Shown: one piece after another, positions 53,884-63,290 of the stretch
Layout of the letters: the number at the start of each line of letters is the position of its first letter
How positions within the stretch are numbered: position 1 is the first letter of the stretch
From: Oscillospiraceae bacterium
GTDB taxonomy: Bacteria; Bacillota; Clostridia; Oscillospirales; Oscillospiraceae
Assembly: GCA_015068305.1 (NCBI GenBank)
Contig: SVKV01000002.1
Span: 62,001-126,000 of the forward strand
Length of the DNA: 64,000 nucleotides
Direction: 5' to 3'
The notes under the pieces: generated by a model
The model's database searches: none
Told to the model about the DNA's origin: nothing
The model's input: only the letters and a program-made list of their open reading frames with translations
Made by a program: the position numbers and the translations under genes

Positions 53884-55071
53884 TTACAGTCCCATTTCCT
53901 TCTTGACTTCACCGAAGGCCTTCACCGCAAAGTCGATATCCTCCTTGGTGTGGCCGGCAGAAATCTGAGTGCGGATCCGGTCCTTGCCCTTGGGGACAAC
54001 GGGGTAGCAGAAGGCAACCACGTAGACACCCTTTTCCAGCATCCGGCGGGCAAACTCGTGAGCGACCTTGGGATCGTACAGCATCACGGGAACGATGGGG
54101 TGCTCACCGGGCAGCAGATCGAAGCCCAGCTTCTCCATCTCGGAGCGGAAGTAGCGGGCGTTCTCATGGACCTTATCCCGGAGGGCGGTGGATTCTTCCA
54201 GCAGCTCGATGGTCCGGATGGTTGCAGCACAAATGGCGGGGGCAACGGTATTGGAGAACAGATAGGGGCGGCTGCGCTGGCGCAGCAGATCCACGATGGG
54301 CTGACGGGCAGCGGTATAGCCGCCGGAAGCACCGCCCAGGGCCTTGCCGAAGGTACCGGTGATAATATCCACCCGGTCCATCTCACCGCAGAATTCAGCG
54401 GTGCCTCTGCCATGCTCACCCATGAAGCCTACGGCGTGGCTGTCGTCGACCATGACCAGCGCATCAAACTCATCTGCCAGATCACAGATGCCGGTGAGGT
54501 TGGCAATATAGCCGTCCATGGAGAAAACACCGTCAGTTGCGATGAGGATCTTCTTGGCACCGGCTTCCCGGGCTGCAACCAGCTGAGCCCGGAGATCTTC
54601 CATGTTGTTGTTCTTATAGCGGTAACGCATGGCCTTACACAGCCGCACGCCGTCGATGATGGAGGCGTGGTTCAGTTCATCGGAGATGACTGCATCTTCC
54701 TTACTCAGCAGGGTTTCAAACAGACCGCCGTTGGCATCGAAGCAGGAAGAGTACAAAATGGCATCGTCCATGCCCACGAAGTTGGAAATTTTCTTTTCAA
54801 GATCCAGATGGATCTGCTGGGTTCCGCAGATGAAGCGGACGGAGGAAAGACCGAAGCCCCAGTTGTCGTAGCTTTCCTTGGCAGCCTTGATCAGTTCCGG
54901 ATGGGTGGAAAGACCCAGATAGTTATTGGCGCAGAAATTGACCACACCGGGCTTGGCAGTGGTGTTGATCCGGGAGTACTGCGGGGTGGTGATGACCCGT
55001 TCTTCCCGCCAGGTGCCGGCTTCCCGGATGGCTTCCAGTTCGGCAGTAATGGCATTGAGTGCAGACTTCAT
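53884..55071 (-). CDS. kbl: Glycine C-acetyltransferase (2-amino-3-ketobutyrate CoA ligase)
   Basis: The 395-residue PLP enzyme of the alpha-oxoamine synthase family splits 2-amino-3-oxobutyrate with CoA into glycine and acetyl-CoA. It has V-D-D-S-H-A-V-G near residue 207 and the PLP-binding Lys in T-F-G-K-A-L-G near 240. With Tdh, encoded three bases upstream, it makes the full threonine-to-glycine route. Confidence 0.95.
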   Translation of the reverse strand: MKSALNAITAELEAIREAGTWREERVITTPQYSRINTTAKPGVVNFCANNYLGLSTHPELIKAAKESYDNWGFGLSSVRFICGTQQIHLDLEKKISNFVGMDDAILYSSCFDANGGLFETLLSKEDAVISDELNHASIIDGVRLCKAMRYRYKNNNMEDLRAQLVAAREAGAKKILIATDGVFSMDGYIANLTGICDLADEFDALVMVDDSHAVGFMGEHGRGTAEFCGEMDRVDIITGTFGKALGGASGGYTAARQPIVDLLRQRSRPYLFSNTVAPAICAATIRTIELLEESTALRDKVHENARYFRSEMEKLGFDLLPGEHPIVPVMLYDPKVAHEFARRMLEKGVYVVAFCYPVVPKGKDRIRTQISAGHTKEDIDFAVKAFGEVKKEMGL

Positions 55072-55074
55072 GGG

Positions 55075-56124
55075 TTAGTCCTCCTTTTTGGTGGTCCAGT
55101 CCAGCACGACCTTGCCGGACTTGCCGCTGTTCATGGCTTCAAAGCCCTTGGCAAAATCGGTGTAGTGGAAACGGTGGGTAATAACGGGGCTCACATCCAG
55201 GCCGCCCTGAACCATGTAGCTCATCTGGTGCCAGTTATCCAGGTGACGGCCGTAAATGCCCTGCAGGGTCAGACCCTTGGTGATGATGGTATTCATATCC
55301 ATGGGCACGGGCTTGTTGGAGATACCCAGCAGGGAAATCTTGCCACCGTTGCGCATGGCGCCGATCATCTGCTGCAATGCGGCACCGTTGCCGGACATTT
55401 CCAGACCCACGTCAAAGCCTTCCACCAGGCCTTGTTCCTTCATGATCTGGGGCAGATCCTCTCTGGCAGTATTGACAGCGGCATCAACGCCCATCTTCTT
55501 AGCCAGCTCCAGACGGTAGTCGTTGATATCGGTGATCACAACGCGGCGGGCACCGGCATGCTTGGCGACGGCTGCGGCGATGATGCCGATGGGGCCGGCA
55601 CCGGTGATCAGAACGTCCTCACCGATGAGGGGGAACATGAGGGCGGTATGGGTGGCATTACCGAAGGCGTCGAAGAAAGCAACCACGTCCTCATCCAGAC
55701 TCTCGTCGATGAGAATCACATTGGTTTCGGGAATGCACAGATATTCCGCAAAAGCGCCGTCCCGGTCAACACCCACGGAAACGGTGTCCTTGCACCACTG
55801 GATGTTGCCGTTGTGGCAGTTGCGGCAGTGATGGCAGGTCAGATGACCCTCACCGGAAACCCGCTGGCCGACCTTCAGACCCGTTACACCTTCGCCCAGC
55901 GCGGCGATCTCGCCCACATATTCATGACCGATGGTCATGGGGGGCTTGATGTGCTCCACAGCCCAGGGATCCCAGTTGTAGATATGTACGTCGGTACCGC
56001 AGATGGCGGTCTTGTGCACCTTGATCAGAACTTCGCCGGGGCCGGGAACAGGAACGGGAACCTTGCGCAGCTCCAGACCGGGACCTGCCACGGGCTTGAC
56101 AATTGCGTCCATATATTGCTTCAT
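55075..56124 (-). CDS. tdh: L-threonine 3-dehydrogenase
   Basis: The 349-residue zinc alcohol dehydrogenase has the catalytic zinc site C-G-T-D-V-H and G-H-E-Y-V-G near residues 38-65, structural zinc Cys (C-H-H-C-R-N-C ... W-C, about 93-107) and NAD-binding G-A-G-P-I-G near 172. It oxidises threonine to 2-amino-3-oxobutyrate. The ATG at 56124 has GGAGG six bases upstream. Promoter: TTGAAA (56206-56201), 17 bases, TAATAT (56183-56178). Confidence 0.94.
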   Translation of the reverse strand: MKQYMDAIVKPVAGPGLELRKVPVPVPGPGEVLIKVHKTAICGTDVHIYNWDPWAVEHIKPPMTIGHEYVGEIAALGEGVTGLKVGQRVSGEGHLTCHHCRNCHNGNIQWCKDTVSVGVDRDGAFAEYLCIPETNVILIDESLDEDVVAFFDAFGNATHTALMFPLIGEDVLITGAGPIGIIAAAVAKHAGARRVVITDINDYRLELAKKMGVDAAVNTAREDLPQIMKEQGLVEGFDVGLEMSGNGAALQQMIGAMRNGGKISLLGISNKPVPMDMNTIITKGLTLQGIYGRHLDNWHQMSYMVQGGLDVSPVITHRFHYTDFAKGFEAMNSGKSGKVVLDWTTKKED

Positions 56125-56356
56125 AATGAACCTCCGAAATGCATGTTCTATATTTTGGGGCATACTCGCTTAACTATATATTACTCGTTTCTCGGAGCCT
56201 TTTCAAGTCAATTATTTCAGAAATAAAAATGCCTGTGTTTCCTTTTACAAGATGCGACAGCACTGCCGTGCTACAATTCCATTGGGCAGGGGGTAAAGAG
56301 AGATATTTCCGATCAATTGCCCGGAAATATGCTTGGGGAGAAAGGAACGAAAAACA

Positions 56357-58834
56357 ATGCAACGCAAATCAAAACGGTTATTATCAATGTGGCTTGCGGT
56401 ATGGATGGTATTTGCGGCTTTGGGGAATTTTGCTGCACCGGTTTCCGCAGCCCAGACGGATGGTGCCTATGTACTCCGGTTTGACGATGCCGGAAAGCCT
56501 TATCTTTATGGCAGCCGCTATCAGTGCAAGCATTCCTACAACGATCCGGAGGCGGGACCAAATTCTGTGTGGACCTTCTGGAATGCGCCGGAAATCTTCA
56601 ATCTGGTGTATCTGAGCGAGGATGGAGAGCAGTCCATTCCTGCCTATTGCACCGACGCGGATACCAGCACCATCAGCGATGCCAGTATCTACTACCGCAG
56701 AATCAATCTGGAGGATTCCGATTACCACGACAGCGGCGCTGCGGCCAGACTCCGGGCCGTGCTGCTGCACAGCTTCCCGTATCTGACTGTGGAAGCCGTG
56801 GCAGCCAATGTCAACGGTGTTCTGGGCACAGGAGCGGTCCAGAATCTGACCCAGGGGGAACTGCTGTCAGCAACCCAGCAGGCCATCTGGGAAATTACCC
56901 ACGGGGAAAAGTATACGGTCAATGAAAACTATGTCAGCATCCGGGGCATGGATCAATATGACGTGTCTAAATTCGTGTATCCCGAAAGCCTGGATGCCTG
57001 CGTGGAAGGGGAATTCACAGAAAGCAACATCACAAACCTGTATCAGTATTTCCTGGGTCTGGAGGGTATGGGCCCCATCGCCGATGCGGTATCTGAATTT
57101 ACATTCCGGGATGTTGTTTACGATGCAGTACGGGAGGAAGACGGTACATACACCGTAACGGTTTCTTATAACCTGGATACTGTTCTGCGGGAGGGCGACA
57201 GCCTTACATTCACGGCAGCCTGCGGCGACCGGGTTCAGGAAGCGGAACTGACAGCAGGTGCGGGCCAGGTGACATTTACGGAACTGACCCAGAAGCAGCC
57301 GGTGACACTGACCGTTTCCGGTTACCAGACCGGCGCGGATGTATATCTGTTTGATGCCCAGGGGGACCGGGGTGCATCCCAGTCCATGGTCGGTTATGAC
57401 AATACCAGACTGCCGGTTTTTGCCCAGGTAACAGCAGGCCCCGATCGGGTGATCCAGATTTACAAAACCACCAACGAGGGGGAAAACAAGCGGCCCCTTG
57501 CCAACATTGAATTTGAAATCTATCCGGTTGCTACCATGGATCAGCTGGCAAGCGGTGAAGTGAAGCTTGAAGAAAAACCTACCGATGAACAGATTGGACA
57601 GTATACTGCCGGCAGCCCCATTGTAACGCTTAAAACCGATGCCCGGGGCTTTGCAGCTTTCAACCTGACGGAAAATGGCTGCCCCGACGGAGTCTATCTG
57701 ATTCTGGAGAAGGAAAATGCGGCAGTGGCCAGCCCCATTGAACCTTTCTTTGTGGCAGTGCCCGGAACCAACGAAGATGGGACCGGACATGAATATACGG
57801 TAACGGTCCATCCGAAGAACACGGTGGAAACAAAACCCGATATTCGCAAGGACGTAACCGAAATCGACAACGATGAGGATACCTTTGATGTGGATCAGCT
57901 GCATACCTGGATCATCCGCAGCGACATTCCTGCCGGTATGTCCAATGCAGTCAAGTACCGGATTTCCGACAGTCTGGATTACCGGCTGAAACTGCGAAAC
58001 GGTTTTGAGGTGAAGGTAGGTCTGAAGACGGACCGGGCAGGGGAGGAAGCAGTTACCCTGATCCCTGGTACGGACTACCGGATAACCACCGGTACCGGGG
58101 TGGATGATGCCGGAAACGGGATTGACACCTTTGTGATCGAGCTGACCCAGGCGGGTATGAAAGCAGCTGCAGCGGCTGCCGGGAGCCAGTATGCAGAGGC
58201 TGAACTGCGTGTTTATTTTGACGCGGTCATTGATTCCGATGCCCAGTTGGGTGTGGAAATTCCAAACCAGGCAAAGCTGGAATACATGAACGAAACGGGC
58301 ATTGAATATGAGTCTGAATCCGATATTCCCAAGGTTTATACCGGCGGCATCGGCATTCTGAAGCTGGATTCCGGTACCGGATCCGCCCTGGCGGATGCTT
58401 CTTTCAAGATCGCCCGGGAAGCTACGGAAGCGGAAATCGCAGCAGGGGAGAGCGTCATGCTGCTGATTGGGGAAACAGAAAAGCGGGTGGTGTTTGTTCC
58501 TTTCTACCGGGATGCTGCACTGACGGAAAAGGTCAGCGAAGCAACCACCGGTGAGGACGGAAAGATTCTGATGTATGGCCTCGCTTACGGAACCTACTAC
58601 ATTGTGGAGACCAAAGCGCCGGAGCATTACAATCTTCTGACGGAACCGGTTGCTGTGGAAATCAGCGGCGAAAGCCACCTGGAAGAGTCGGTACTGACGG
58701 TTTACAACACTAAATTCCTGCTCCCGGAGACCGGCGGTATGGGTACAGCGCTGTTTACCGTGTTTGGTGCGGCCTTTATCGGCGGTGCGCTGATCCTTTC
58801 CTTTGGCTGTCTGAGGAAAAAGGAGACACCGTAA
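56357..58834 (+). CDS. LPETG surface adhesin with thioester domain
   Basis: The 825-residue protein has a signal peptide (about 1-31), then an N-terminal thioester domain: Cys98 (P-A-Y-C-T-D) and Gln174 in the T-Q-Q-A motif are the residues that form the internal thioester of Gram-positive adhesins. SpaA/Cna-B-type pilin domains follow (about 365-480 and 665-780, each with a Lys/Asn/Glu isopeptide pattern such as I-G-I-L-K-L-D), with a backbone domain between. It ends with L-P-E-T-G (789-793), a hydrophobic span and a basic tail. It would be fixed to the wall or polymerised by the adjacent sortase and could bind host surfaces covalently. Confidence 0.9.
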   Translation: MQRKSKRLLSMWLAVWMVFAALGNFAAPVSAAQTDGAYVLRFDDAGKPYLYGSRYQCKHSYNDPEAGPNSVWTFWNAPEIFNLVYLSEDGEQSIPAYCTDADTSTISDASIYYRRINLEDSDYHDSGAAARLRAVLLHSFPYLTVEAVAANVNGVLGTGAVQNLTQGELLSATQQAIWEITHGEKYTVNENYVSIRGMDQYDVSKFVYPESLDACVEGEFTESNITNLYQYFLGLEGMGPIADAVSEFTFRDVVYDAVREEDGTYTVTVSYNLDTVLREGDSLTFTAACGDRVQEAELTAGAGQVTFTELTQKQPVTLTVSGYQTGADVYLFDAQGDRGASQSMVGYDNTRLPVFAQVTAGPDRVIQIYKTTNEGENKRPLANIEFEIYPVATMDQLASGEVKLEEKPTDEQIGQYTAGSPIVTLKTDARGFAAFNLTENGCPDGVYLILEKENAAVASPIEPFFVAVPGTNEDGTGHEYTVTVHPKNTVETKPDIRKDVTEIDNDEDTFDVDQLHTWIIRSDIPAGMSNAVKYRISDSLDYRLKLRNGFEVKVGLKTDRAGEEAVTLIPGTDYRITTGTGVDDAGNGIDTFVIELTQAGMKAAAAAAGSQYAEAELRVYFDAVIDSDAQLGVEIPNQAKLEYMNETGIEYESESDIPKVYTGGIGILKLDSGTGSALADASFKIAREATEAEIAAGESVMLLIGETEKRVVFVPFYRDAALTEKVSEATTGEDGKILMYGLAYGTYYIVETKAPEHYNLLTEPVAVEISGESHLEESVLTVYNTKFLLPETGGMGTALFTVFGAAFIGGALILSFGCLRKKETP

Positions 58835-58848
58835 CATTACGATGACGG

Positions 58849-58876
58849 AAGGCAGGGGTGCAGGCATCCCTGCCTT
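58849..58876 (+). terminator. Attenuator-like hairpin between adhesin and sortase
   Basis: Stem aaggcaggg/ccctgcctt with a ten-base loop and tttc lies between the two genes. It would let adhesin be made in excess of sortase, as is common in pilus operons. Confidence 0.7.
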
Positions 58877-58894
58877 TTCGGAGGAGGATTGACA

Positions 58895-59704
58895 TTGGGA
58901 AGAAAACTGACAGCCTGTCTGGCGATATGTTTGCTGCTGGCCGGAATTGGGGTGCTGCTTTATCCGGCTGTAAGCAATCTGATCAACCGGCAGCATGGCT
59001 CCTATGCCATACAGGAGCTGGGAGAGCAGCTGGAAAGCATCGGTGCGGAGCAGATACGGGAAGCTTTCGAGGCAGCCGAAAACTATAACCGCAGACTCCT
59101 GGCTGCAGCGGACCGGGATCCCGAATCCTCCACAGAAGATTATGAGAAAATTCTGGATTTTGGAAACGGAATCATGGGCTACATTCTGATACCGCAGATC
59201 GACGTAAAACTACCCATCTATCATGGGGTGGACACGGAGGTTCTGGAAAAAGGGGTTGGACATATGCCCAATTCGGCATTTCCAATCGGAGGGGAAGGAA
59301 ACCACGCGGTGCTGACAGGGCACACGGGGCTTCCCAGCGCCAGACTGTTTACAGATCTGGTGGAGTTGGAGGAGGGCGCACACTTTCAGGTGGTCATCGG
59401 CGGCATACCCGTGACATACCGGGTGGACAGCATCAACGTTGTTCTTCCGGATGAAACGGAAGATCTGCAGCCGATACCCGGGGAGGACTGCTGCACATTG
59501 GTTACCTGCACACCCTATGGAGTGAATTCCCATCGTCTGCTGGTCCGGGGAAACCGGTTCGAGCCGGAGGAATCACCCACACAGGAAATGATTCCGCCTG
59601 CTGCACATGAAGAAACGAAATCCCTCCGGTGGCTGCTGCTGACACCGGTATTGCCTGCCGCTGTTTGGATTTGCAAAAGAAAGAGGAGGGAAAAGAATGA
59701 ATAG
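58895..59704 (+). CDS. Class C (pilus-type) sortase
   Basis: The 269-residue protein has an N-terminal membrane span (about 5-25), a sortase beta-barrel with His143 (T-G-H-T-G), Cys205 (T-L-V-T-C-T-P-Y-G) and Arg218 (L-L-V-R-G), and a second C-terminal span followed by a basic tail. This two-span layout and T-C-T-P-Y-G-x-N motif mark class C pilin polymerases. Upstream of the TTG at 58895 is AGGAGG at seven bases; the TTG at 58889 is also possible. It overlaps the next gene by eight bases. Confidence 0.92.
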   Translation: MGRKLTACLAICLLLAGIGVLLYPAVSNLINRQHGSYAIQELGEQLESIGAEQIREAFEAAENYNRRLLAAADRDPESSTEDYEKILDFGNGIMGYILIPQIDVKLPIYHGVDTEVLEKGVGHMPNSAFPIGGEGNHAVLTGHTGLPSARLFTDLVELEEGAHFQVVIGGIPVTYRVDSINVVLPDETEDLQPIPGEDCCTLVTCTPYGVNSHRLLVRGNRFEPEESPTQEMIPPAAHEETKSLRWLLLTPVLPAAVWICKRKRREKNE

Positions 59705-60215
59705 AAGAGGATGGCTGCTGCTTCTGCTGCTGTTGCTGCCGATGCAGGTGAAGGCAGCGGGTGTGGGCAGCATTCGGCTGAGGCTGAAAGATGATTCCGT
59801 TCCGGTTCCCGGGGGAACGGTCACGCTCTATGAAATTACCCAGTGGGGATGCGGTGGGGACTGGAGCGGGTCGGAACTGGCCGCCCATGCTGCAGAACAT
59901 CAGATTCCGGGAATCTCCCGGGAAGTGGATCCAATGGGGGAGGTGCTTTTCGAGGGCCTGGAGATGGGGACGTATCTGCTGGTACAGACGGTGCCGCCGG
60001 AGGGGTATTATCCCATGGAACCTTTTACGGTTGGACTGCCGCTGACAATTCACGGCGAAACAACTGCGGATATCATTGCAGAGCCGAAAATGAAACGGCT
60101 CCCACCCGATCAGCAGCTTCCCCAGACCGGACAGCTGCACTGGCCTGTATGGCTGACGGGGGGAATCGGAATTGTATTGATGACTGTTGGGATGGGGCTG
60201 CGGCGGAAAGAATAA
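59697..60215 (+). CDS. Minor (basal) pilin with LPQTG motif
   Basis: The 172-residue protein has a signal peptide (about 1-20), one SpaA/Cna-B-like domain (G-S-I-R-L-R-L-K-D-D near 24; G-T-Y-L-L-V-Q-T-V-P-P-E-G-Y-Y near 90) and a sorting signal L-P-Q-T-G followed by a span and R-R-K-E. With one small domain it is likely the basal or anchor subunit. The stop is followed by a terminator. Confidence 0.88.
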   Translation: MNRRGWLLLLLLLLPMQVKAAGVGSIRLRLKDDSVPVPGGTVTLYEITQWGCGGDWSGSELAAHAAEHQIPGISREVDPMGEVLFEGLEMGTYLLVQTVPPEGYYPMEPFTVGLPLTIHGETTADIIAEPKMKRLPPDQQLPQTGQLHWPVWLTGGIGIVLMTVGMGLRRKE

Positions 60216-60248
60216 CAGCGGACTTGCTGATTGCAAGTCCGCTTTTCT
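60213..60248 (+). terminator. Terminator of the pilus operon
   Basis: Stem agcggacttg(c)/(g)caagtccgct, loop tgatt, then ttttctt. Confidence 0.88.
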
Positions 60249-60258
60249 TGTGCTGTTG

Positions 60259-61158
60259 TTATAAGACCATGTTCGCAGAAAGTTGTCTTATGTAACGGAT
60301 AAATGCCTCTGCAGCTTTGGGAAGATAGGGACCGTCCTGGTATACCAGATAGAAATTTCTCGGGGTAACAAACTGGTCAACTTTGTAGATCAGAAGATTT
60401 CCCTGGCGGCCCTGCTCTTCCACCATCCGACGGGACATGATGGAAATACCAAGACCGTGGATGATGCAGTTGCGCAGTGCTTCGGCATCGTTCATACTGG
60501 CCACGATATTCAGATCCTGCTCGGAAAGTCCCAGCTGCTGCAGCAGGCGGTCGGCTTCCTGCTTGGTGCCGGACTGCTCGGTGCGCATGATGATGGGTTC
60601 CTTCATCAGCTGCATAGAGAACTGAGTACCGTATTTTTCCCGGTAGTAGGGGGTATTGGGGGCTGCGATTACCAGCTCGTCGGTGGCGAATACTTCAAAT
60701 ACGCAATGCCGGGACTCGGTGCGCATACCTACCAGGCCCAGATCCAGGGTGCCGGCCTCCACTTTCTGGATGATATCCAGACTGTCGGCATTGGTGATCT
60801 TGAAATTGACCTCGGGAGCAGACTCCCGGTATCCGGCCAGAACATTGGGCAGAATACATTGACCGGGAACAGAGGATGCACCGATGTGCAGTTCTCTGAT
60901 ACCCGTATTGGATAACTCGCTGATAGCCTTCTGTTGCAGCCGGATCAGCGCAACGGCATATTCATACAGATGCTGGCCTTCCGGCGTGATTTCAAATTTT
61001 TTGGTGGTTCTGCGAATCAGTTTGGTCTGCAGTTCACTTTCCAGTGCCTGGATGTGGGAACTGATAGTGGGCTGGGATAAGTACAGTGCCTCCGCGGCAG
61101 CAGAGAAGCTTCTGTGGTCAACGGTGGCAACAAATGCCTCCAACTGTCGAAATTCCAT
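60259..61158 (-). CDS. LysR regulator linked to selenium metabolism
   Basis: The 299-residue LysR-type protein has an N-terminal winged helix (E-F-R-Q-L-E-A-F-V-A-T-V-D near residue 2; L-S-Q-P-T-I-S-S-H-I near 28) and a CysB-like effector domain. It is divergent from selD, and a LysR family next to selD is a known feature of selenium clusters in Clostridia (LysR_Sec_metab). It probably senses a selenium- or sulfur-related signal and controls the cluster. Promoter: TTGATT (61221-61216), 16 bases, TATTCT (61199-61194). Confidence 0.88.
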   Translation of the reverse strand: MEFRQLEAFVATVDHRSFSAAAEALYLSQPTISSHIQALESELQTKLIRRTTKKFEITPEGQHLYEYAVALIRLQQKAISELSNTGIRELHIGASSVPGQCILPNVLAGYRESAPEVNFKITNADSLDIIQKVEAGTLDLGLVGMRTESRHCVFEVFATDELVIAAPNTPYYREKYGTQFSMQLMKEPIIMRTEQSGTKQEADRLLQQLGLSEQDLNIVASMNDAEALRNCIIHGLGISIMSRRMVEEQGRQGNLLIYKVDQFVTPRNFYLVYQDGPYLPKAAEAFIRYIRQLSANMVL

Positions 61159-61351
61159 ATCATACCATCCTTCATTCTTCTTTCACATCTTATAGAATAA
61201 CAGATTTATCGACAAAATCAATGGGGTTATGCCGCATATTTATAAATATTATTTGTCACAATCTATTTATTATGATATTCTTTAATATATCATAAAATGC
61301 AATGTATTATAACGCTTCGGAGATAGTACAATGATCGAAGGAGGCGATAAT

Positions 61352-62392
61352 ATGGAAGAAAAGATCGTATTCTGTAAAAGCGGCGGCTGAGGCGCCAAAC
61401 TGGGGCCGGGTGTCCTGAGTCATGTTTTGAGCAAGCTGCCAAAATGTAAATATGATCCGAATTTGCTCATCGGATTTGACAGCGCAGATGATGCTGCTGT
61501 TTATAAAGTCAGTGATGATATTGCCGTTGTCCAGACCGTGGACTTTTTTCCTCCGATGGTTGAGGATCCCTATACTTTCGGCAAGATTGCTGCAACCAAT
61601 GCATTAAGCGACGTTTATGCCATGGGCGGCGAAGTGAAGACCGCCATGAATATCGTTTGTTTCCCTCAGAACTGGGATATCAATATGCTGGGTGAAATCC
61701 TTCGTGGTGGATCTGAAAAAGTGATCGAGGCTGGCGGCGTGCTGGTTGGCGGTCACTCTATCAACGATGTGGATGTGAAGTACGGCCTGTCGGTTATGGG
61801 CCTCGTCCACCCGGATAAGATCTATGCCAATAACGGCGGCCATCCCGGTGACAAGCTGATCATCACCAAGCGGCTGGGCGTCGGTATCATCAGTACCGCG
61901 CACCGGGTGGGTGAAGCGACCCAGGAGGCAATGGATCAGGCAATCGAATCCATGACTTCCCTGAATAAATACGCTGCCCAGTGCTGCAAGAAGTATGATA
62001 TCCACGGATGTACCGATATCACCGGTTTCGGTTTCCTGGGCCACCTGCATGAGATGGTGGACGGCAAGCTTTCCTGTAAGGTCTATGCAGACCAGCTGCC
62101 CATTTTCCCGGAGGCGCTGGAGTATGCAGATGAATTTCTGCTGACGGCTGTTGCCCAGCAGAACCGGAATCACGTGGGCCGCCATGTGCGGTTTGACAAG
62201 GACATTTCCTTCGCCATGCAGGAGGTTATGTTCGATCCCCAGAGCTCCGGCGGCCTGCTGATCGTGTTGCCTCCGGACCAGGCGGATGCCCTGCTGGCTG
62301 ATATCCAGGCGCTGGGTGTTCCTTCCGCCATCGTGGGCGAAATGATGGAACCCATGGGAAAAGAAATCATTGTAACCAATTTAAACAAATAA
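61352..62392 (+). CDS. selD: Selenide, water dikinase, a selenoprotein (Sec13)
   Basis: The 346-residue enzyme makes selenophosphate from selenide and ATP. The frame from the ATG at 61352 (GGAGGCGATAAT upstream) meets TGA at 61388-61390, codon 13, at the catalytic position, then continues G-A-K-L-G-P-G. SelD proteins have Cys or Sec here with a conserved Lys three residues on; both fit. So TGA is read as selenocysteine, not stop. Downstream bases 61391-61430 can form a stem-loop suited to a bacterial SECIS, though I have not folded it. Other motifs: [28 protein letters not shown]. Confidence 0.95.
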
Positions 62393-62424
62393 ACACAAAA
62401 TTACATTATTTGGAGGAATTTATC

Positions 62425-63042
62425 ATGATCAAAGTCAATGCCATCGGCGATGCATGCCCCATCCCTGTCGTAAAGACCAAGAATGCCATCAAGGAACTGG
62501 GCGGCGCCGGTGTGGTCGAAGTCCTGGTTGACAACGAAATCGCTGTGCAGAATCTGGGCAAGATGGCCAAGCAGAAGGGCTATGAGTTCAAGTCCGAGAA
62601 GCTGGGTGCTGCCGAATACCAGGTGACTCTGACTGTCGGCGACAGCGCCGAAGCACAGAATGTGGAGGATATCCCCGAAGTGTGCGCTGTGGTTCCCGGC
62701 CACAAGAAGAATGTTGTCGTTGCCATTAACTCTGCCAAGATGGGTGTTGGTCACGATGAACTGGGCGGCGTGCTGATCAAGGGCTTCATTTTTGCTCTGA
62801 CCCAGATGGACGAGCTGCCCTCCGCCATCCTCTTCTACAACGGCGGTGCAACGCTGACCACCGAAGGCTCCGCATCCCTGGATGATCTGAAGAATCTGGA
62901 AGCACAGGGTGTTGAGATTCTGACCTGCGGCACCTGCCTGAACTACTACGGCCTGGGCGACAAGCTGCGTGTCGGTGAAGTGACCAATATGTACTCCATC
63001 GTGGAAAAGCTGACCGGTGCTGACCTGGTGGTGAAGCCCTGA
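62425..63042 (+). CDS. yedF: Selenium-linked sulfurtransferase-like protein YedF
   Basis: The 205-residue protein joins a TusA domain (A-C-P-I-P-V-V-K-T-K near residue 9, catalytic Cys10) to a DsrE-like domain (about 95-200) with C-G-T-C-L-N-Y-Y-G. It is found almost only in organisms that use selenium and may carry persulfide or selenide. GGAGG lies eight bases before the ATG at 62425. The stop overlaps the next start (TGATG). Confidence 0.93.
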   Translation: MIKVNAIGDACPIPVVKTKNAIKELGGAGVVEVLVDNEIAVQNLGKMAKQKGYEFKSEKLGAAEYQVTLTVGDSAEAQNVEDIPEVCAVVPGHKKNVVVAINSAKMGVGHDELGGVLIKGFIFALTQMDELPSAILFYNGGATLTTEGSASLDDLKNLEAQGVEILTCGTCLNYYGLGDKLRVGEVTNMYSIVEKLTGADLVVKP

Positions 63043-63284
63043 TGCGTCAGAAGAAGAAAGCCCTGGTTGTTACCTTTTCCGCAACTTCCGATGCCATGGC
63101 GATGGAGCGCTACTGCCTGGCCCATGAGCTGCCCGGCAGACTGATCCCCATTCCCCGGGAAATCCATGCGGGCTGCGGTCTGGCATGGAAGACGGAGCCT
63201 CAGGAGAAGGAGCACTTTATGAGTGCCCTCGAAGATGCCGGCATCCGCTGGGAAGCGATGGAAGTGCTGGAGCTTTGGGGGTAA
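63042..63284 (+). CDS. DUF3343 putative Se/S carrier
   Basis: The 80-residue protein (D-A-M-A-M-E-R-Y-C-L near residue 17; R-E-I-H-A-G-C-G-L-A-W near 39) is a DUF3343 member, usually encoded beside YedF and SelD and thought to carry selenium or sulfur on the Cys of A-G-C-G. Starts one base before the yedF stop ends. Confidence 0.9.
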   Translation: MRQKKKALVVTFSATSDAMAMERYCLAHELPGRLIPIPREIHAGCGLAWKTEPQEKEHFMSALEDAGIRWEAMEVLELWG

Positions 63285-63290
63285 GCACAG

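Noticed and set aside
61388-61390. Stop codon near the start of selD suggesting a pseudogene
   Set aside because: The position is the catalytic Sec/Cys site of SelD, the frame goes on with conserved sequence, and the gene stands in a selenium cluster.
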